DNA from: Strobilurus pachycystidiatus
Lineage: Eukaryota; Basidiomycota; Agaricomycetes; Agaricales; Physalacriaceae
Length of the DNA stretch: 64,000 nt
NCBI GenBank assembly: GCA_019915135.1
Contig: JAHLMK010000006.1
Span: forward strand, 1,550,001 to 1,614,000
Direction: 5' to 3'
Every line of letters begins with the position of its first letter. Position 1 is the stretch's first letter. Of the stretch, positions 1-12,260 are shown one piece after another. A program made the translations under genes and the position numbers. The notes beneath the pieces were generated by a model. That model was not told where the DNA came from. It was given only the letters and a program-made list of their open reading frames with translations, and searched no databases.

Positions 1-1
1 G

Positions 2-202
2 GATGCAATCGTTTTCGATGGTCGGAAAATCCAGCGCCTCGCAAGACGCTTCATGACCTTACGGACCGTCGTAGTACCGGGCGCAGGTCCTGGTCTGATC
101 GTCAATGTGACCGTTTTTGACTTCAAAATAGACTCACGTACGCGTGCCTCTGTACCTTATGACACCAACACCTCCACTTTCTTCCGAGAATCTTTCGAGT
201 AA
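2..202 (+). CDS. 3' end of an unrecognised gene
   Basis: An open frame enters from the left edge and runs 66 codons to a TAA at 200-202; the start and most of the gene lie outside the window. The visible tail contains the stretch TVVVPGAGPGLIVNVTVFDF and ends in SFE. I do not recognise the family. It is read as coding because the frame is open from the edge and has a balanced, non-repetitive composition; a chance open frame of this length is quite possible. A gene-free stretch of about 365 bases follows. Confidence 0.4.
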   Translation, partial: DAIVFDGRKIQRLARRFMTLRTVVVPGAGPGLIVNVTVFDFKIDSRTRASVPYDTNTSTFFRESFE

Positions 203-567
203 ATCGGGTGGATAGCGTGTCTGTAGCGTGTGTACACTTGACGTGATGAAGGTTGATGGCAATGATGTTGGTGGCAAATCAAAGGGCCACGCAAGAGACA
301 CGTGTCATCGAATGCCGCTGAACCATTTTAGGCCACCACTTTCAAATGAACTTCCATCTATTCATTGCGACTGAAACTTCCAGGGTACCATTACCACTGC
401 ATCTTGACTGAATCATCGTGCTTTCACATCGCGCGCACAGCCATTATCTCATTCACCCCAGGATACGACAATTACTACGTCGAAAAAGCTTCAAAATCTG
501 CGATTATAATTGAACAGTATACAGTATTTGAAAATTCACTCGTCCATGTTTCGAACTCAACGATTAT
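203..567. other. Intergenic stretch, no gene seen
   Basis: Short unrelated open frames only. It lies between the end of the left-edge gene and the 3' end of the minus-strand CsbD-like gene, so it probably holds two convergent 3' untranslated regions and terminators. No repeat or RNA gene was recognised. Confidence 0.4.
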
Positions 568-1463
568 TCAAGGCGCAAATCCCGACACATGGTGATCCCC
601 CTTGCGCTGCGCCTCCGCCGCAGAAGTTCCTTCAGGTGCAACAGTCGCAGCTTGATCCTTCATATTGTACTGGCTGGCCTGAGGTTGGCGTTGACCAGTA
701 GCATCTGGTGTGCTTTCAGTTTTTGTTTCATCCTTAGCTTCCGCGTTGCTGAAAGGATTCTCCAGGTCCTACAAGGTTCTCTCAGCATTGATTCCATGCG
801 TCGATACTCATCAACTCACATCTGCCTCCTTCGCCTTCTGCTGAAGGGCCCCAGTCTGCTGCTCATGGCCGTGGTTGACGAGGTCGGGGTTTTTCGTCAC
901 CTTGCCTTTGAGCACCTCTTTCATACCTCCAATCTTGTCGCCCATGGTCTAAAACCGCATAAGGTCGCGAACAGATCTTGGAGGAATGCACTCACCGGTC
1001 CTTTGTGAAAGTTGGGTCCGTAACCGACAGCCCCAGCGTGTTTCTGCTCTGGGTATTCCGAATCCCCTCCCTGACTTGCGTTCTCGCTGACGTTGGAAGT
1101 CGGGTTATTGACGTCTGGGCGGGTACCAGAGCCAGTTGCGGAAGATTGAACGGCCCCAGCGTGCTGCTGTTCGGTTGACGCCGGAGCATTGCCCACCTGA
1201 GTGCGACTGTGGCTGTGGCTAACGTCGGATGTCGGTTCGTGCGCAGCAGGACGAGTACCAGAGCCAACGTTGGAAGAGGGGATAGTGCCAGGATGCTGTT
1301 GCGCGGGGTAATGGGTCGTAGACGACGAATCACCCACTGCGGCGCGGTTGTGATTGTCGCTAATGTTGGAAGTGGCTCCGTTCATGTCTGAACGAGTACC
1401 AGAGCCTACCGCGGAAGGGGGAACGGCGTTGGAACGTGGAGTGAATTGCTCGGTAGAGGACAT
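568..1463 (-). CDS. CsbD-like stress/repeat protein
   Basis: Start ATG at 1463, stop at 568-570; three exons. The first exon encodes a Ser/Thr/Asn/His-rich N-terminal part with three copies of a roughly 42-45 residue unit, each built around GSGTR...TSN(V/I)S and linked by Q(Q/K)H(A/P)G. It ends in YGPNFHKGP, after which an intron (gtgagt...ttttag) leads into GDKIGGMKEVLKGK and NPDLVNHGHEQQTGAL, a motif resembling CsbD/glycine-zipper small stress proteins and common in agaricomycete proteins of unknown function. A second intron splits ...KEAD from DLENPFSNAEAKDE, and the tail reads DQAATVAPEGTSAAEAQRKG. Low complexity, very hydrophilic, no signal peptide or membrane segment, probably cytosolic. 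The function is unproven; the CsbD link is by resemblance only. Confidence 0.75.
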
Positions 1464-1531
1464 GGTTATGCAGTGGTCGGTGGGTCGTTTGTGGATTGCA
1501 GTGGGTTTCTGAACCTCTGTGTGTGTTTCCA

Positions 1532-1542
1532 GTTTATATATA
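1532..1542 (-). promoter_or_regulatory. TATA box of the CsbD-like gene
   Basis: Read on the minus strand the sequence is TATATATAAAC, about 70-80 bases upstream of the ATG at 1463, a normal spacing for a strong inducible fungal promoter. The rest of 1464-1912 is the divergent upstream region shared with the GH92 gene and shows nothing else recognisable apart from pyrimidine-rich DNA just before 1913. Confidence 0.5.
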
Positions 1543-1912
1543 TCGGCAGCGGGGCGCTATGACCTGCCTATGACGCGCTCTTTGTGGCGCGGTTTAAGTT
1601 TATCATTGACTTTAAAAATAAATGCTGACGTATGTCCTCTCAGTGACATCGATGAAACGGTTTTCATGTTCAGGTGGATTGCTTAGCAACTGCTACTATT
1701 CCACCTGTACTATCAGACAAGAAACACGCGAGGACTTTGCATGGCGTATCATGCACGTGTGTCGCCTGGACCCTCATGATCAGTACAAAACGTTCGAACA
1801 ACACAATGAGCCTTCGCTGTTCCTATCAGTGCTTCCTGGGACCTCATACTGACATTTCACTTATCATGTTGAGAAGACCTCTACACGATATCTGTTCACC
1901 CTCTTCTCAATC

Positions 1913-4900
1913 ATGGTTGCGCGACGAACATCCTCTCTGTTCATCTTGCTTGTCTACTTGTCCAGTTTTCCTTTCTCGTACGGCACCACTGCGAATCTGA
2001 CATCTCTCGTCAACCTCTTCATCGGAACCGCCACAGCCGCCAACGGCGGCAGTGGTGGAAACGTATTCCCTGGTAAGTTATTCACTCTTTTTCTTCCCGC
2101 CATCGATCAACCTGACATTGTAATTTAGGATCTGCTGTTCCTCATGCCATGGCCAAGGTCGGCATCGACGTGAGCACTGCACCAAGACAAGCCGGCTATA
2201 TCGCCGACAATTCCAGCATCACTGGTATCTCTCTCATGCATGATGAAGGCACTGGGGGGAACACTAACGGCGGTTATGGCATCTTTCCGCTGTTCCCCTT
2301 GACCAACTGTGACTTCACGTCTTGTCCGGTCGCTATCACAGCCCGAGCGGCGTTGAGAGCCGCAGGAGCTGACGGTCAGTCGGATCCTGTCGTTGTGTGA
2401 TCTGTCATCATTATCTCGACTTACTGTATCACAGCGGCACAACCTGGGTACTTCACGACGACTTTTACCAATGGCATCAAGCTTGAAACGACCTCAACCC
2501 GACGAGCTGGACTAATTCGGTTCACTTTTCCCCCAAGCACAATCACGAGCCACGTTGTTGTTGATCTTACCAACGACTTGCAGCGCTCGTTTGAAGGTGG
2601 CAGTCTCACCATATCGAACGGTCGCGTGATGCTAGACGGTGTCTTCCTTCAAGTAAGTCCTCCGATGGTGCATGATGCCCATATCTTATCTTTCGGCTTA
2701 GAGTTACGGAACTGACAACTATACGGTACGAAGGTTTTCCATGCACATACACCAAAAGATCATTGATGGTGGACAGGCCCACGCTTGCTATGACTTCGTC
2801 TCCGACTTCGTGACCCAACCCTTGGTCGCATCTGGAACTTACAAGTCGACGTCCGCAAATGCTACAGCAATCACCATAACCCCGAACTCGACGTCTCTGA
2901 GCTATGCTTTCAAAGGCAGCGTGTACACGGATCAAGCAGGAGCGCTCCTGTCCTTCAATTCGTCGAGCGTCGTTGCACGGTTCGGAATCTCCATGCTTAG
3001 CGCAAGTCAAGCATGTGCCAATGCCGAAGCTGAGGTGCCCTCATGGGACTGGGACTCGGTGCAACAAGCATCAGTCGACAAATGGGAAGACGTGCTATCA
3101 CGCGTTCAGATTGACACAGATGTCGAAGACGCGACGATTGTCGAGCTTCTCTACTCATCGGTGAGGAGCCTCGTGATCTCTAATCTGATCCCGCTCAATG
3201 GCTAGACTTCCAGTTGTATCGTTCCTCCTTGGTGCCTGCTAACTTGACAGATGAGAACCCTTATTGGAAGACCGATCAGCCTTTCTTCGACGCGTTGTTC
3301 TGGTAACTGCTTTTCTCGTAGCACATGCGATGAAACCTAATAGCTTGTTCCAGCTCATGGGATACATTCCGCACTGAACATCCCCTTCAGTCCCTCATAA
3401 ACCCGCGTGAATGGTCCGAGATAGTGAATTCGTACATCGATGGTTGGAGGAATACTGGTCAGGTCATCAGTGTCCTATATATTCCGTAGCATCCTCACAT
3501 TCGCGACAGGATACCTGCCGGAATGTCGTGCTAACACTAAGGCGTGGGTGTTCACCGTTTCGTGGATTCTGACTGATGAAACGTTCTCCTACTGACATGC
3601 AGTGGGTACGTACAAGGCGGCAGTAACGGGATGCCAATTGTAGGCGACTTCGCTGTCAAATATGCCTCTCATGCCTCGGAGCTGGGTGTATCGACCGATG
3701 ATCTGTATCAAGCGCTCGTCGACACAGCTGAAAATACGGTTAGGACATTCCATCACATTGTCATATCTGAATGACGCTCACGATCTCTCACGATACCATA
3801 TTCCTGTCCTGTACAGCCGCCAGACTGGTATCGAGGTATTGTGTTATCCTGTGCTATGACGCCGAGATTGAGATTGACACCTCTATGATTAGTTGGGCGC
3901 CAGAACACCGCCTGGATTCAGTTTGGGTACATCCCTACAGATTGGGTGGATCCGTCGGGATCGACGGGTTTGCCAACACGGGAGGCGTCGAGGGCGTGGG
4001 AGGTATGCAGACACGATCCGCTGCTTGACCAATAATCTGAAGTCGTTTTATGATAGTACGCCGTGAACGACTTTGCTGTTCGTCAGGCCGCCATCGCACT
4101 CTCCAAATCTCGGGATGACATTGCAAAGTACACAAACCGATCTTTCAACTTTATAAACATGTGGGATCCGAATCTCACAGACGATGGCTTCACTGGCTTC
4201 GCGCAGAGAAGGTATCCTGTCAGTGCCCTCTTTCCACTAGTTGACGTTTTTGAGTTGAATTGGACAATAGAATGGGACCTTCGCATACAGCCCTCCCAAC
4301 GCCTGCTCGCCAGTTGATCCAGTCGGACATTCTTGCGCTCGTGGTACAGATAACAACGTCGGATTCTATGAATGTCAGTATCACATCCCGTCCACTTCTA
4401 CACTCATTGAAATTCTTAGCCTCTTCTTGGGAGTATAGCTTCTTTGCGCCCCATACGGTGGCAACCCTAATTGATCTAATGGGCGGTAACGACTCCTTCG
4501 TCGCTCGCGTGTGAGTGACACTTGAATCCCTCACCCCCCAACTCAGGATTCACCGCCTGCTTATCCAGCGATAATTACTTCTCCAAGGGATATTTCTTGG
4601 CAGGCAATGAACCATCCTTTAACATGCCTTGGATATATCACTACGCGGGTCGCCCAGATTTGAGCGCGTTACGAGTTAGACAAGTCGTCTTCAAAAACTT
4701 TGGGACAGGCATCAGCGGGTGTGTGTCCTCGATCTGCATCCTTGCGGCACTGCCGTTAGTAACAAGTGAATGCTAGGCTCCCTGGAAACGATGATTCCGC
4801 TGCGATGGCATCCCTACTCATCTTCCACCTTCTTGGTTTATATCCTGTAATTGGCACGACGCAAATGCTTATCGGGTCACCGATGGTATCGTCCTTCGAG

Positions 4901-5179
4901 TTGACGAACGGTGTCCTTGGGACACAAACGTCCTTCAAGGTGACGAACTTCGATGCTTCGACGTTGGTGTCGTCTCCTCCCAGCGGTAGTAGCGTCTACG
5001 TCAAGAGCGTGACCATCAATGGAGTGGAAAGTGATAGTATCTGCGCCATATCCTGGCACGATGTCGTAGGGGGCGGGGAGATTGTCATTGAACTTGATTC
5101 GGACGCCAGTGCAGCACAAGCGAGGGGTTGCGGTGGGAGCTTGCCCGACTCATTGGGAACAGGAGGGTTTTCATACTGA
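1913..5179 (+). CDS. GH92 alpha-1,2-mannosidase, secreted
   Basis: Glycoside hydrolase family 92 enzymes are calcium-dependent exo-acting alpha-mannosidases that trim mannose from glycans. The ATG at 1913 opens a signal peptide (hydrophobic SLFILLVYLSSFPFSYG). Then come GH92 landmarks in order: NLFIGT...GGNVFPG, HAMAKVGIDVS, GISLMHDEGTGG, DENPYW...FFDALFCSWDTFR, YVQGGSNGMPIVGDF, FNFINMWDP, and near the end PGNDDSAAMASLLIFHLLGL followed by the C-terminal beta domain. Many short introns; I checked splices that keep the frame across the first six exons (for example gtaagt at 2071 and gtcagt at about 2373) and saw no lesion. The length fits a full enzyme. The gene ends 100 bases from the convergent calmodulin gene. 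Likely acts outside the cell on fungal or plant glycoprotein mannans. Confidence 0.9.
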
Positions 5180-5278
5180 ATATCTCAATTACGATTTGGT
5201 ATGTTTGGATAGTCAAGGGTGTACATGGAGCAGAGAAAAACAATGGGAATACAAATATTTGATTTTGGTTGTTCTCAT

Positions 5279-6105
5279 TTATGTGCCGCGCATCATCTGC
5301 GGAGACTTGAGATGTCCGGGCTTGGAGAATTAAAATGTGGGTACGAACCTTGAAGAACTCTGGATTGTAATTATAGTATTAGACTGTGTCAGGCTGGAAG
5401 CTGTAGGGGACGCACCAGCGTAATCAATGACGCCGTTACCATCAGCATCAGCCTCCTTCACCATCGCATCAAGCTCTGCATCAGTCAGGCGCTCGCCTAA
5501 CCAAAAAGATAAGGTTGCGCCACACCCAATGATGTGATACGATACGCACCAAGACCAGCCATGACCTGCTTCAGCTCAGCGGCGCTAATGGTGCCATTGC
5601 CATCCCTGTCGAACACCTTGAACGCCTGCCTGATCTCCTCCTCGCTGTCGAGGTCGTGCACGCGCCTGGACATCATGGAGAGGAACTCGGCAAAGTCGAT
5701 CGTGCCATCGCCGTCGGCATCCACCTCGTTGATCATGTCGTGCAGCTCTCCGTCGGTCGGGTTCTGGCCTAGCGAGCGCATGACCGTCCCGAGCTCGGTC
5801 GTTGTGATGGTGCCATCTCCGTCTGCAATGTGTTACAAGTGCCGCTCAGACGGGGAGACCGGGTTGGGGAGACACACCTTTGTCGAAGAGGGCGAACGCC
5901 TCCTTGAATTCTGGAAACCAGACTGTGAGCCGAGAAGGTGAAAATGAACGTCGTGCAGCCTACCAGTTATTTGCTCTGAAGTGATAGTCGACAAGTCAGA
6001 TTACATCGTAAGATCAAAAAAGATAGGACGTGCCGTTGGACTGCAAAAACAGTGAGCATGGGTCGAAATTGCAGTAGGATGTGTGCTCACCAGCTGATCA
6101 GCCAT
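5279..6105 (-). CDS. CMD1: Calmodulin
   Basis: Calcium sensor with four EF hands that activates kinases and calcineurin. On the minus strand the exons give [42 protein letters not shown], then [60 protein letters not shown], and finally EFFK plus MMRGT at a TAA at 5279-5281. All four EF-hand loops are complete. Two features depend on unusual splicing: residues 6-8 need a 7-nt exon (6034-6040, TCCAACG) followed by an intron with a GC donor (6033-5976), and the last five residues sit behind an intron between EFFK and MMRGT. Without these choices the frame meets stops, so they are well supported. Convergent with the GH92 gene. Confidence 0.93.
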
Positions 6106-6588
6106 TGGAAAGAGTTCGGGATAGTGATGGTCGGGAGAGAGAGTTGTAGTCTAGGCACTATGGAAGCAAGCCGCATAAGGGCAGGACTATTGATCGAAGT
6201 AGAATCGCGTTTCACCTATTTCTGCTGTGCAAGGGAAGGTGGAGTCTGAGAGCAAGCGATCCGACGCGTTCATTATATACGTGTAAAAGTTCCGTGGTAC
6301 TGCCTTTCCACAACCTTTTCGCACATGCGAGCACTGCACAGCAGATGACGAAAATAGCAGACTGTTAGAAATGACGCACGAAGCAGTGCAACAAGGGTCC
6401 CTTGCCACAGCAAGCAGTTCCGTGAGCAGACCGGAGACCTGGAGATATGTACTTCTCGCCGCTTTCAGGATGGAGATGCCCTACGTGTCCCAATCATACA
6501 GAAAGATACACATATTGGCGAACAGTGCACTGTGATATAAACACAGGGCAAATCATGTATAGAGATAACGTGAAGGTGATACAGCCCA
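6106..6588. other. Calmodulin upstream region, no gene seen
   Basis: About 480 bases between the calmodulin start and the eIF3L stop, both on the minus strand. It should contain the calmodulin promoter and the eIF3L 3' untranslated region. No clear TATA box or further coding frame was recognised. Confidence 0.4.
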
Positions 6589-8837
6589 TCAAGCCTTTAC
6601 AGCACCCCAGGCAACCTTGGGACCTCCAGACTTCGCAGGCGCCTTGCTGCTATGTGCGTTCTCAGCATGAGGCGCGGGTACCGCCTTGGTTGGGGTGGGC
6701 AGAGGCAGGTTTTTGAGATCATCGAAGATCCTCTGTGTGCGCTCCGTGTTCTTGATGAACCAGCCTGCATACCGCCTGCCAACCGTGGACTCGGCTATGT
6801 GCACCATGTTCTGTAAAGTTGACACGTCCATGAGACTTATGAAGAAGAGGAACCAGGACGCAAACACAGACCTCGTCAATAACAAAGTTGAGGTCGCTGG
6901 TCGTGATCATCTGGCCATCCAAAAGGCTACCACCCTCTGTACCCACGCGACTCACGCTCCGGCTGCACTGCTTCATGACCATCATCTCCTGGATCATCTC
7001 CTCCTCGTCCACGTCCAGGAAGTTCGCGAGCTTCTTCGAGCCGAGGCTCGTGTACAGCTTCAAGAAACTTCTCAGCGTCGGGGTAGACTGCTGTGCGATG
7101 ACATCAGACAGGAAGAGGTTGAGTTGGCGGTGGGCGGTATCGGAGGAAGGCGTGGATTCATCGGCAAGCATTTGAGCAATAACTTGTTGGTCCTCGTACG
7201 GTGGTGAGTTGGCGTTGATGAATTTGGGGCATGCGTAGAGGAACAGCTCTTCGTAGGCGGGAAGGGCGGCTTCGCTGTGGAACAAGGTCAGATCTCCATT
7301 CCCGGTCAAATATGAATTCCATACCCTCCGCGCGACATTTTCGCGAGCTGGTCACCGAAGCGTTCCTTGGCGATGTTGGCAATGTTGTCATCCAACCGAC
7401 TGGGCGATAGCGAGTTGCACATTGCGAAGAGGGCGTACATCCTGTCGGCAGTCTTGCTGATCTGGTCGTACTGGTAGCTTCTTGTGTGATATTGTCGCAT
7501 ACGCATTATGAAGTTCAGAATTGCGACAAAGGTCCGAATGGCGTCGGGGTAGCGCCGTAACATCAAGTAGCAGAAGCCGACATAGTAGTATGTGGCGACA
7601 TGGCAGGCGGTGACGCGGGTGAAGGGGGATTTTTGGTTGAGCTCGACGTTGTCCATGACTTTGAGAGCGAGGGTAAAGTCGCCGAGCAGGACATGCACGC
7701 GGAGAAGGCCGATGATGCTGAAGTATCCCAGCATTCTGTACAAGGGCAGGACACCATAAGGACCGACGAGCTCCCTGTCGAATTTATCATGAGTCGTTTG
7801 TACAGAAATAAAATGAACGAACGCACGCAATCTCCTCTGCAGGTTTGCCTTGTTGTGTGGCTTCGATGTAGTCGTTGATTTTGGACTTTTGGATCAAGGA
7901 GTAAAGGACGTTCAAAACACTATACGAACTCCAGATCTATACTCTCAATTAGTTGCGTCTCATATGTCAGGTGAAAACATACACCAGCGCCCTCCTCCAA
8001 AGCGTTGAGCTCCTCATCGGTCTTGCTCTTTATCTTTGAGCGCCAAGTGCAGAAGACTTGGTACTGGTAGATGAACTCGTCAATGATATCCCAGAGCCAT
8101 TGTTCGGGGAGTTGGAGTTTGACGGGGCCATCGGAGTCTACAGACAAGATGAGAATGGCCTAGATGAGAGAGGACAAGACGCACTGAGGAGGTAGTTGAA
8201 CAGTTCGCAGCTGTTTTCGTAGGAATGGAATCGATCGTCGATGTTGGGTTGTAACCGAGAGTAGACGTGACGGTAGTAAAGTTCCCGGTAGAGGATCAAG
8301 AATATGGGATCTGCAGAACTATTAGAGGGCATCAAGGATCAGATAGCAGTCCCGCACCATCGTTGACAAGTGGTGCGATGATTTCCGCCTCCGGCCATTC
8401 CGTCCGCGCATAAAACTTCTCGGTGTATTTATTCCAGCCACTCTCGTATGCGACCGTGATCTCTGCGAGGTTGTTATCCAGAACGGCTTGATGGAAGTGG
8501 ACGATGAACTGGGGGGCGCGTTATCGAACCAGACGGGATCAAGACGCTGCAACACGTACGCCCTTCACGACATCTGGTATTTGCGCAAATGCCGCCTGTT
8601 GCGCCTGCTGTGCCATCTGATGCTGCACGGCGATAAGAGTGGATTCGTCAAATTGGGGTTGGGGAATGTGGGCTGCGAGCAACACTAGTTAGCAGCCAGG
8701 TTATCTAGAACAAGGCGGCACTCACCATCGTCAAAGCCGGGCTGGCCGTACGCTCCCATCGTCAGGGAAAGATCAACATCTTGAAGGTCCTCGTCAATCT
8801 CCTCCGTCGCCCACAGAGACATTCGTTGTTGAGCCAT
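6589..8837 (-). CDS. Translation initiation factor eIF3 subunit L
   Basis: Subunit L belongs to the PCI-domain core of eIF3, which holds the 40S ribosomal subunit during translation initiation. The start ATG at 8837 gives [20 protein letters not shown]; exons follow with the conserved stretches [70 protein letters not shown] and, in the C-terminal PCI part, [18 protein letters not shown] and [20 protein letters not shown]. It ends KVAWGAVKA at a stop at 6589-6591. About eight short introns; the full family length is present and no lesion was noticed. Subunit L is kept in filamentous fungi but absent from baker's yeast. Constitutive gene; the neighbours do not inform its role. Confidence 0.92.
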
Positions 8838-9947
8838 GGAGGTCGGCTTTTCTGGCACTGGCGGCGGTGACGGGTTTGGTCAAGCGATTTTTTCGATCAA
8901 ATCGGCAAACTCCGAACTATGTTTCCGACCAGTCCAAATCATTTTAATTTAATCTTGACTTGACATTTCTCTTCTGTTACAATCCTACGTTTGGCTACTG
9001 CAGACTGTATCTCTCCATTGAGTCCGAGAGCTGAGCAATCTGCCTCCTTCTGTCCACCAAGAATTTTCTTACTTCCCAGTAGGCCAGAGTGCACCTTCAC
9101 ACGCCTTCGTATGGCACCTTATGCCAAATTATGGATCGACGAGTCTCTATGCGGCGTTCACCACGACGCGAACGAGTGACTCTTGTCAGCGTACGAGGTG
9201 ATTCAAGCACTGCTCGGCGGCTCTGGGTCTCCAAGAGAGCCACCTACGCGTCCCTGCCTGATAACATTGAGGTGGTGATACTTCGAGAGCGAAGCGAGGG
9301 ATGCCCTCTCCATCAAGAATACAGGTTGAAGATGTGCTAATGCATCTATAATTCTGTTTTTGTAAGTGATAGTCAGGCAAAAGAACGACCGTTCTTCGGA
9401 GGGATTTCGATGTCCTTGGTCAACAACCACGAAGCAAGATATATCTAGGGCCCCGGCACTAGAAATCGACTTGATGCAGATGTTCACCGTGACCTTCTGG
9501 AGAGGACTCGTATGAGCGGGGAACCACAATATCCAGGTTGGCGACTGGAAGAAGAGTTTCCGGCGCGGTCACCAGAAGTTAATCCTATGGTTTGTGTCAT
9601 TCGAGCGGTACGTGAGGATGGATCACATAAGGGATAGCACTCTTGATGGTGGGAGCTCAAGAAGAAGGGATCATAACAGAGCGCTCTTACTACCCGAGTT
9701 GCTTCTGTATGGGCTGACGGAGAAACCGGGATGGCGGAACAGAGTGAAATGGAGACATGAATGAGAACGGCTATACCGCAGTTCGTTTGAAGGTGAAACC
9801 CAAATCATCTCTGCTCCGTGATTGAGATAGACGGCATGAGCGAAATTTCGGAGCTGTGTGGCGTCCCGATTTGACTGACTGTTGCTTCGATAGATGGAAG
9901 ACTGAGTTATTGGATGTCAAGTATCATGGAACAGTTGCACGTCTTTG
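8838..9947. other. Gene-poor stretch of about 1.1 kb
   Basis: Lies upstream of eIF3L and downstream of the complex I gene. It holds short open blocks on both strands (for example 9089-9340 plus, 9203-9529 minus) that I could not splice into a product or match to a family. The first 150 bases are presumably the eIF3L promoter. A small unrecognised gene around 9100-9800 cannot be excluded. Confidence 0.35.
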
Positions 9948-10329
9948 TTATGATCCCAGTAGCTGAGCGACTTTGGCTTCTACATCCGATGCATTCAGGT
10001 TGTCTAGCTCGACGTGCGCCTCCCTTCCACGCTCTGTAGTAGTCTACCGTTAGAGGAAAGGCGAAAATAAGGAAGAGTGGGCGCACCAAATCTCGCAAAC
10101 ACACGCGCTGGAGTGCCGCTCGCCTCCCGTATTAGCACCGGCAGGTCGGGGTTGTGCTGTTTGATAATGGGGTATTTGGAGACGATGAATTGCCTGGGTT
10201 GTTTCAAATTGGGGTCCAGAATGCAGATGCAGATGCCGACTACCTTGTGCCGGCCGAGGCCGCGCCTGTTTGGCAGCAGAGAATGCGTATTTCGCGCAGA
10301 GCGGGGGAGAATGCCTTGGTGAACGACAT
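9948..10329 (-). CDS. NADH:ubiquinone oxidoreductase B8 subunit (NDUFA2)
   Basis: Accessory subunit of mitochondrial complex I with the thioredoxin-like L51/S25/CI-B8 fold. Three exons: the first gives MSFTKAFSPALREIRILCCQ then TGAASAGTR; the second QFIVSKYPIIKQHNPDLPVL and IREASGTPARVFARFG; the third ERGREAHVELDNLNASDVEA and a C-terminus KVAQLLGS before TAA at 9948-9950. Introns are gtagtc...aacccag and gtgcgc...ctacag. The total of about 95 residues matches the family, and the CQTG...GTRQF and NPDLPVLIREASG motifs are diagnostic. Two cysteines occur at the CCQ of the fold; the family normally has one or two here. Divergent from the RGS gene, whose start lies 177 bases away. Confidence 0.93.
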
Positions 10330-10505
10330 GATGGCGCGCTGCAGAGGTGGGCTTATGTGAGCAGGCGGCTTGGCGGTCTGCGCCGAGACGGACCGAAGTT
10401 GGCTGCCGGCATTGTTACATGTGACCGCCATGTGACAGTTTGCTACTTGTTGACCACCGAATTTCCACACGCTCTTTCCCCTTGTTTTGGCCCACCCGCG
10501 TTGTG

Positions 10506-11829
10506 ATGGACGAGCAACAGCAGGATGACTGGGCAAACAGCCGCAAGAACAGGCTGCCCTCCTTCACAGAGGTTCTCTCCCGGCGGACCAGACCTCCCGT
10601 CGATCTGTTCATGTTTTAGTGCGTCCTTTGCCTCATTTCGCCAATATCATTTAATCGTGCTTCCAGTCTTTTTCTCCAGCGAGAGGGCTCGGAGGATATG
10701 CTCGACTTCTGGCTTGATGTTCAGCAGCACGAGAACCTGTGCAGGGCCTACTTCAAGGATGTGCGCAAGTCGGGCAGGACGATCAAGGACGACTGGCCGC
10801 AATACTGGGACTATGCACGCCGGCGGGGTTCAATCTACGGTACCGTCGTCGGCATAAACCCAGACGCCAAGCGCAGCACTGCCAGCACGGGCGAGTTGCT
10901 GAGCGAGCAGGATAAGCACAATCTTGCGATGGCCGGCGACGAAAAGGCAGGCGCAGGCTCGACGTCACCCCGTCCGACACCTGTGTTGTCCGAGCACACG
11001 CGCGTCAACACCACGTCGCCCAACGAAGCCCGTTCCACCACCCCCTTCTCCCTCTCCGGTCGCACACCAACGCTGTTCAATCTGAAACGCGCTTCGCGTG
11101 CCCCTACTGTCATCCCTCGCTCGGCTGCTATCACTCGCCAGGATCTCATCGCCTCCGCAGAGCGAATATACTTCCGATATCTCTCCCCCGCAGCGAACAC
11201 GGTCAACTCCCAGGAGAACCACGAGATCTATCTCCCACCATCCCTTCGTATCCATTCCTTCCCCCTGAGCTCGTCCCAAGAGCCGAGGACCACGAACGAA
11301 CAGAGTCTCATGGCTCAGATACCAGATATCTTCCATGCTCAGAAGGAATACTGTTTCCGGGCGATGGAGCAGGACGCCTTTCCCCGCTTCTTGCGAGCTA
11401 AAGCGTTTGGCAACCTGACTCCCGTGTCGGCTCTAGTCCGACTCATCGTCGGTCTCCTCACGCTTTGGCTCGCCCTAGCAGTGGCGTTCTCTCTCGTCTT
11501 CCTTGATGTGAAACCGAAATCTAAACGTCTCTTCGTGAGTACTCTGCCTCTACCTACGTGGCTACACGCCCTGACCACGCTGTTGTCTACAGCTATTTAT
11601 TCCGTTCACCGTCGCGGTCTATTGCCTTGTGGCTCACCAGTATGAGCTTGATCCTCTTCTTGTGTTTCTGGGACAGTCAGAGACCACTCCCTTCCGCCTA
11701 CTCCGGATACGTGAGCCGTACGTCAAGAAGCTGCTTCTTGGTCGGGCGGTCTGGGTGTCGTTCCTCATCACGGCATTCGTCGTTGCGTTGACCATGCTCT
11801 TCTGGGCTGTCCCAGGCCACCGCCTATAG
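10506..11829 (+). CDS. Rax1-like RGS-domain membrane protein
   Basis: ATG at 10506 gives MDEQQQDDWANSRKNRLPSF; an intron (gtgcgt...cttccag) leads into FLQREGSEDMLDFWLDVQQH, the start of an RGS-type helical bundle, with NLCRAYFKDVRKSGRTIKDD next. A long Ser/Thr/Pro-rich insertion separates this from the second half of the domain (YCFRAMEQDAFPRFLRAKAF). The C-terminus carries three hydrophobic segments: LVRLIVGLLTLWLALAVAFS, a segment across the second intron, and VSFLITAFVVALTMLFWAVP. An RGS-like region followed by three membrane spans is the layout of fungal Rax1, a polarity landmark at the plasma membrane; a role as a regulator of G-protein signalling is the alternative. Stop TAG at 11827-11829. 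Divergent from the complex I B8 gene. Confidence 0.8.
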
Positions 11830-12260
11830 CCCGCTGCACCACATGCACGACCTTGACGACTTTTTATGAAACTAGTTATAATATTTTTCTTCTCTTTATT
11901 CGCTATCGTTTGCACTTCAATCCATCAAGATACCCTCTACAGACGCTCCACACACTCCTTACCATTCCTACCTCAGGCGAGGAGCCCGGCCGTTTTTCTT
12001 TATCTTTAATCGTGTTTTCTTTCTGTCATATTTCTTCTGTTGCGCGTAGTGTGTCGAGGGAGGGTATTTTTGCTTTGGAGTGGTGATTGGATAGTGGTGG
12101 CCTCGTACATTCTAAAGGTGTTGGTAGGATAGTACGACATTACCAGGCGTTGTATATTTGTTGGGCAGCAATGGGGAATCCGATTGATAGGACAGATTGG
12201 TCGTTACGAGAACCTGTCGCACTTGCCTCTCACCATCACCACCGTCACCATCAATCAAGC

